Below, one piece after another: positions 60,904 through 64,000 of a stretch of DNA of 64,000 nucleotides. The first letter of the stretch is position 1, and the number at the start of each line of letters is the position of its first letter. The position numbers were made by a program, and so were the translations under genes. The notes under the pieces were generated by a model. The model made no database searches, was not told the DNA's origin, and was given only the letters and a program-made list of their open reading frames with translations. Origin of the DNA: an uncultured Pseudomonas sp. (GTDB lineage Bacteria; Pseudomonadota; Gammaproteobacteria; Pseudomonadales; Pseudomonadaceae); contig NZ_CAMPHI010000019.1 in the NCBI RefSeq assembly GCF_946885955.1, forward strand, positions 1 to 64,000, given 5' to 3'.

Positions 60904-61875
60904 ATGGGTCATGTCGTTGCCGCCGCCGTCTATTACAAGGGTAAGAGAGTCACCGACATTTCCCTGGACGAAGGCTTGTCATGGTCGAAAAAGCCCGGGC
61001 ACTTCGTCTGGATCGGCCTGCACGATCCAGGAACCGAAGAGCTGACCAATCTGCAACGGCAGTACGACCTGCACGAACTGGCCCTGGAAGATGCCCTGCA
61101 GCGGCATACCCGACCGAAGCTGGAAACCTTTGGCGATGCGCTTTTTCTGGTGCTCTACTCGCCGGTCAAGGTAGGCGGTGAGCTTGAGTTCATCGAGACC
61201 CAACTGTTCGCCGGCAAGGGTTATGTGATCAGCGCGCGCTATGGCGACTCGGCGCCATATTCGCAGGTGCGCCAGCGTTGCGAAGCGCGGCCATTGCTGC
61301 TCGAGCACGGCGAGGATTTCGTGCTTTATGCCCTGCTCAACTTCGTCATCGAGAACTATCGCCCCTTGATGGACGACTATTACGAAGAGCTGGAGGAGAT
61401 CGAACGGGAGGCGTTCAAACGCACACTGGCCCAAGCCGATGTCGAGCGCATTCAATGCCTGCGGCGCAATCTGCTGCGCTTGCGCCGTTACATCGGCCCC
61501 CTGGCGGAAATCTGCCAGGAGCTGCAAAGCCTGGACTTCCCGTTTATCGACAAGCACATGCGCCCGTATTTTCGCGATGTGGCGATCCATGTGAACCGCC
61601 TGCTCGAAGACTTGGCCACCCTGCGCGAAATGGCCGACCACGCGATCGAGATCGGCCTATTGCTGGAGTCTTCGCGGCAGAGCATCACCCAGCGCAAGTT
61701 TGCCGCCTGGGCGGCGATCCTTGCCTTTCCTACCGCGGTTGCGGGGATTTACGGGATGAACTTCAAAAATATGCCGGAGCTGACCTGGCACTTCGGTTAC
61801 TTCGGCGTCCTCGGCTTTATCGCTGCCGGGTGCGTCGGCCTGTACGCCAGCTTCAAGCACTACGGCTGGCTATAG
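60904..61875 (+). CDS. corA: CorA-family divalent metal ion transporter
   Basis: The protein has 323 residues: a large N-terminal cytoplasmic domain with a long helix, and two C-terminal membrane helices with the conserved YGMNF motif (in VAGIYGMNFKNMPEL) between them. It forms a pentameric Mg2+/Co2+ channel in the inner membrane. The start at 60904 follows ccaggagtcgaa; the longer frame upstream lacks homology. Confidence 0.92.
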   Translation: MGHVVAAAVYYKGKRVTDISLDEGLSWSKKPGHFVWIGLHDPGTEELTNLQRQYDLHELALEDALQRHTRPKLETFGDALFLVLYSPVKVGGELEFIETQLFAGKGYVISARYGDSAPYSQVRQRCEARPLLLEHGEDFVLYALLNFVIENYRPLMDDYYEELEEIEREAFKRTLAQADVERIQCLRRNLLRLRRYIGPLAEICQELQSLDFPFIDKHMRPYFRDVAIHVNRLLEDLATLREMADHAIEIGLLLESSRQSITQRKFAAWAAILAFPTAVAGIYGMNFKNMPELTWHFGYFGVLGFIAAGCVGLYASFKHYGWL

Positions 61876-61893
61876 AGGGCTTGCAGCCGAGGT

Positions 61894-62622
61894 TCAATCG
61901 TCCAGCCCGGTTCGCCCGTGGGCGACGAAGCGCATCATCCACTCTGCGACGGTGTGCCCCTGATGCTCGTGCTCCAAGCTGCTCATGCCCTGGCTGTAGG
62001 CCGGCTCGCCGATATGTTGCTGGCGGATTTCCAACAGCGCCTTGGAGTAGTCGTGGATGAATTCCGGATGGCCCTGGAAGCACAGCACCTGATCGCCGAT
62101 GCAGTAGGCGGCGATCGGGCAGAACTCGCTGGATGCCAGCAAAGTGGCGTTCTCGGGTAGCTTGGTGACCTGATCCTGGTGGCTGATCAACAAGGTCAAC
62201 TCCTCCAGCGGTGGCATCATCCAGGTCGGTTGATGTTTGACCTCGTAACGGTGTATGCCCACCCCCCAGCCGCGCTCGGCGCGCTCGGCATGGCCGCCGA
62301 ACAGCAAGGCCAGCAATTGATGGCCGAAACAGATACCGAGAATCTTGTCGCCATGCCGGTAGCGCTCCAGCAAGTAGAGTCTTAGCGTCTGAATCCAAGG
62401 TTCGGGGCCGAAGGAGTCGGCCTTGCTGCCGGTTACCAGATAGGCGTCGTAGTGCTGCTCGTCCGGCGGATAATTGCCCTCCACCACATTGAATACCTCG
62501 AAGCTCGCCGCGATCGGCTGCCGAGCGAACAACCGCTCAAACATATGGCCATAGCTTTGGTACTGCTCGATCAACTCGGGGCGCAGGATATCGGTCTCGA
62601 GAATGCAAATGCGTAGCGGCAT
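61894..62622 (-). CDS. Class I glutamine amidotransferase-like protein
   Basis: The protein has 242 residues of the GuaA-type GATase-1 fold. The nucleophilic cysteine lies in KILGICFGHQLLA, and the catalytic His and Glu are in LCFQGHPEFIHDY. YLVTGSKADSF supplies the oxyanion strand. It lacks a synthetase domain, so the partner enzyme or amide substrate is unknown. The start at 62622 has aggacccctc upstream. It is convergent with corA, only 18 bases apart. Confidence 0.9.
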   Translation of the reverse strand: MPLRICILETDILRPELIEQYQSYGHMFERLFARQPIAASFEVFNVVEGNYPPDEQHYDAYLVTGSKADSFGPEPWIQTLRLYLLERYRHGDKILGICFGHQLLALLFGGHAERAERGWGVGIHRYEVKHQPTWMMPPLEELTLLISHQDQVTKLPENATLLASSEFCPIAAYCIGDQVLCFQGHPEFIHDYSKALLEIRQQHIGEPAYSQGMSSLEHEHQGHTVAEWMMRFVAHGRTGLDD

Positions 62623-62796
62623 GAGGGGTCCTGAATGGGCAAACGGAACGGGCCCGCCCTTTTTAGCACAGACGACAGCGCACCGGCAGCGCTGCTTATC
62701 AGCCGGGGTGATATTCACCATGAAGGGCATTCACTTCTGCGACCCGCTGGGCTCGGCAATGATCTGCTCACGATCAATCCACCCCGGAACCCGACC

Positions 62797-63003
62797 ATGA
62801 GCAACCCCGCATCCCTGCCCTTGAATGGCTACGGCATCACCTATGTGACGCTCGACGACAACGGCCTGTCCTTCGAATCGGAACTGGCCATTCACCTTGA
62901 GGACGGCGGCCTGCTGGCCCTGCCGATGCCGACGCGGCAGAGCGAACGCCTGGCGATCCATGATCAGCTGTGCGTACGCAACGGCTGGTGCCAGGCGGCC
63001 TGA
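62797..63003 (+). CDS. Hypothetical protein, 68 residues
   Basis: The small soluble protein starts MSNPASLPLNGYGITYVTLDD and contains FESELAIHLEDGGLLALPMP and IHDQLCVRNGWCQAA, with two cysteines. I do not recognise the family. Its codon use matches neighbouring genes. The start follows ggaacccgacc. It abuts the stop of the convergent ion transporter gene with no spacing. Confidence 0.65.
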   Translation: MSNPASLPLNGYGITYVTLDDNGLSFESELAIHLEDGGLLALPMPTRQSERLAIHDQLCVRNGWCQAA

Positions 63004-63792
63004 TCAGCGTGGTTCCCCCTGGCGGCGAACTTCTTCGCGCAGTTGCACGATTTCCGCGTGCAGCGCTTTGATCGCGGCCTGCCCGGCAACTGCCGACTTC
63101 TTGTCCGCGGCATCTCGGTCGATAAAAAACGACGCCAAGGTCGCCGTCAGGTAGCCGAATACGGCGAAACCGTACAGCGCCAACAGGAAGCACAGCAAGC
63201 GCCCCTCCGGGGTGTGCGGCCAGGCCTCGGAACCGATGCTGGTGATCAGCATGGCGACCCACCAGAGCGATTCGCTGAAACTGCCGAACCCCGGCGCACC
63301 GCCTTCGAGCGCATAGATGCCGGCAGCTCCGGCGACGCAGATCAGCAGGGTCAGCGCCAGCACATAACCGAAACCGCGACGGCGCATGGCGCGGCGCAAG
63401 GCGGCGATGCCGCGGTTGGTCGAGGTGAGGATGCGCAGCAGGTTCAGGCCTCGGCCGGCGCGCAGGATACGGGCCATGCGCAATACCCGCAGGGTACGCA
63501 GGGCCGGAAGCAGCAGCGCCAGCAAGGTCAGCAGGTTGCGTTGCAGATAAACGCGTTTGCGCGGCGCCAGGCTGAAACGCAGGAGAAAGTCGGCGATAAA
63601 GATCACCCATATGCCACGCCCGAGCAGCGAAACCAACGGCGAGTCACCGCGCACCAGCTCAACGATCAGCAAGCTCAGCCAGACAAAACCGAGCACCACC
63701 ATCGGCGCTTCGAGCCAGGCTTCAACCTGGCGCAGCAAACGCCAGCGCTGGTGGTCGACGGAACGCCGGGCTTGCTCGGTACTGCTCGACAT
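63004..63792 (-). CDS. Ion transporter (voltage-gated potassium-channel-like) with atypical filter
   Basis: This 262-residue protein has about six helices in the voltage-gated channel pattern. The S4-like segment RTLRVLRMARILRAGRGLNLLR has regularly spaced arginines. The pore region is FSESLWWVAMLITSIGSEAWP, where TSIGSE occupies the place of the K+ selectivity filter TVGYGD. A C-terminal coiled coil follows (AAIKALHAEIVQLREEVRR). The ion is therefore not certain. The start at 63792 precedes STEQARRS; an upstream frame extends ten codons. Confidence 0.85.
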   Translation of the reverse strand: MSSSTEQARRSVDHQRWRLLRQVEAWLEAPMVVLGFVWLSLLIVELVRGDSPLVSLLGRGIWVIFIADFLLRFSLAPRKRVYLQRNLLTLLALLLPALRTLRVLRMARILRAGRGLNLLRILTSTNRGIAALRRAMRRRGFGYVLALTLLICVAGAAGIYALEGGAPGFGSFSESLWWVAMLITSIGSEAWPHTPEGRLLCFLLALYGFAVFGYLTATLASFFIDRDAADKKSAVAGQAAIKALHAEIVQLREEVRRQGEPR

Positions 63793-63818
63793 AAGACGTC
63801 CTGTGATTCGGCTACGGA

Positions 63819-64000
63819 TCAATTGCCGCGGCTGGGCACCGGCGTAATGCGCTCGGACTCGCCCGGCAGGCGTGGTGCGGGAACCGCGGACGGGCTGGGC
63901 GCCATCTGCGGCGAATCAGGCGAGATCAGAGGCGGTACGGGGTCGATGTCCATTGAGCGGGCGTCAGGATCAATGGCTGGGGCATCCCTCAGTTCGTCCT
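63819..64000 (-). CDS. C-terminal end of an unidentified proline-rich protein (partial)
   Basis: The minus-strand frame enters from beyond 64000 and ends with TGA at 63819-63821. The visible 60 residues are rich in Pro, Ser and Asp (DIDPVPPLISPDSPQMAPSP and ITPVPSRGN at the end). This looks like a disordered tail, and no family can be named. It precedes the ion transporter gene by 26 bases on the same strand. Confidence 0.55.
   Translation of the reverse strand, partial: DELRDAPAIDPDARSMDIDPVPPLISPDSPQMAPSPSAVPAPRLPGESERITPVPSRGN

Noticed and set aside
1..64000. CRISPR arrays
   Set aside because: No evenly spaced short repeats with unique spacers were found; dispersed palindromes are REP-type elements.

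Overview
The window is bacterial, high in G+C except between about 36.3 and 40.5 kb, and the gene content is that of a Pseudomonas. Markers are a PQQ-dependent alcohol oxidation locus with AgmR, NosP, NahK and PqqF, an EF-P with Arg32 next to its rhamnosyltransferase EarP, a REP-associated transposase with its palindromes, and the chromosomal run dusA-tal-(RssC/RssB-like)-PilZ-mlaA-queF-pyrF.

Layout. (1) 1-20.2 kb: periplasmic PQQ/alcohol-oxidation accessory genes. A leftward operon (cytochrome c PedF, MoxJ-like binding protein, SoxYZ-like carrier, EthD-like protein, metallohydrolase) faces a rightward one (binding protein, beta-propeller, ABC ATPase, ABC permease, CXXCW protein, AgmR regulator). 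After a RAYT transposase bracketed by two long palindromes come leftward nahK and nosP, a porin and pqqF. A paired CTTTGG/CCTTGG motif with about 22 bp spacing sits ahead of four of these transcription units and is proposed as a shared operator. (2) 20.7-35.7 kb: a tight ten-gene rightward operon, the most unusual part of the window. It encodes a LolA-like periplasmic protein, an outer-membrane beta-barrel, an MMPL/RND exporter, a UbiA-type prenyltransferase, an HMG-CoA reductase fused to an APH-type kinase, a PEP-synthase-like phosphotransferase, a GNAT-fold acyltransferase-like protein, an AMP-forming ligase, a CDP-alcohol phosphatidyltransferase and a CDP-archaeol-synthase-like enzyme. I infer a pathway that makes, activates and exports a lipid with an isoprenoid or polyol-derived part. 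I know of no described system with this set. (3) 35.7-40.9 kb: a low-G+C, decayed accessory island just before dusA. It holds a phage gpD remnant with in-frame amber codons, an F-box-like/deaminase protein, a lipoprotein gene with two compensating frameshifts, an IS66 fragment, and a nitrilase-like protein between degenerate direct repeats. (4) 41-64 kb: ordinary Pseudomonas core genes: tRNA modification, transaldolase, stress signalling, lipid transport, queuosine and pyrimidine synthesis, EF-P modification, regulators, small transporters, one tRNA-Ser, an acyltransferase, a CorA transporter and an ion channel.

How the genes may work together. Region 1 handles alcohol oxidation in the periplasm: PQQ maturation (PqqF), electron transfer (PedF), accessory carriers, an ABC system, and control by AgmR with the NahK/NosP sensory pair next door. 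The main PQQ dehydrogenase itself is not in the window. In region 2 the enzyme order suggests acyl-CoA to alcohol (HMGR), phosphorylation (APH and the PEP-synthase-like enzyme), CTP activation (CarS-like), headgroup transfer (CDP-alcohol transferase), prenylation (UbiA) and acylation (ligase plus GNAT), then export by the RND/LolA/barrel trio. All family calls come from reading translated sequence by eye; no database search was run.
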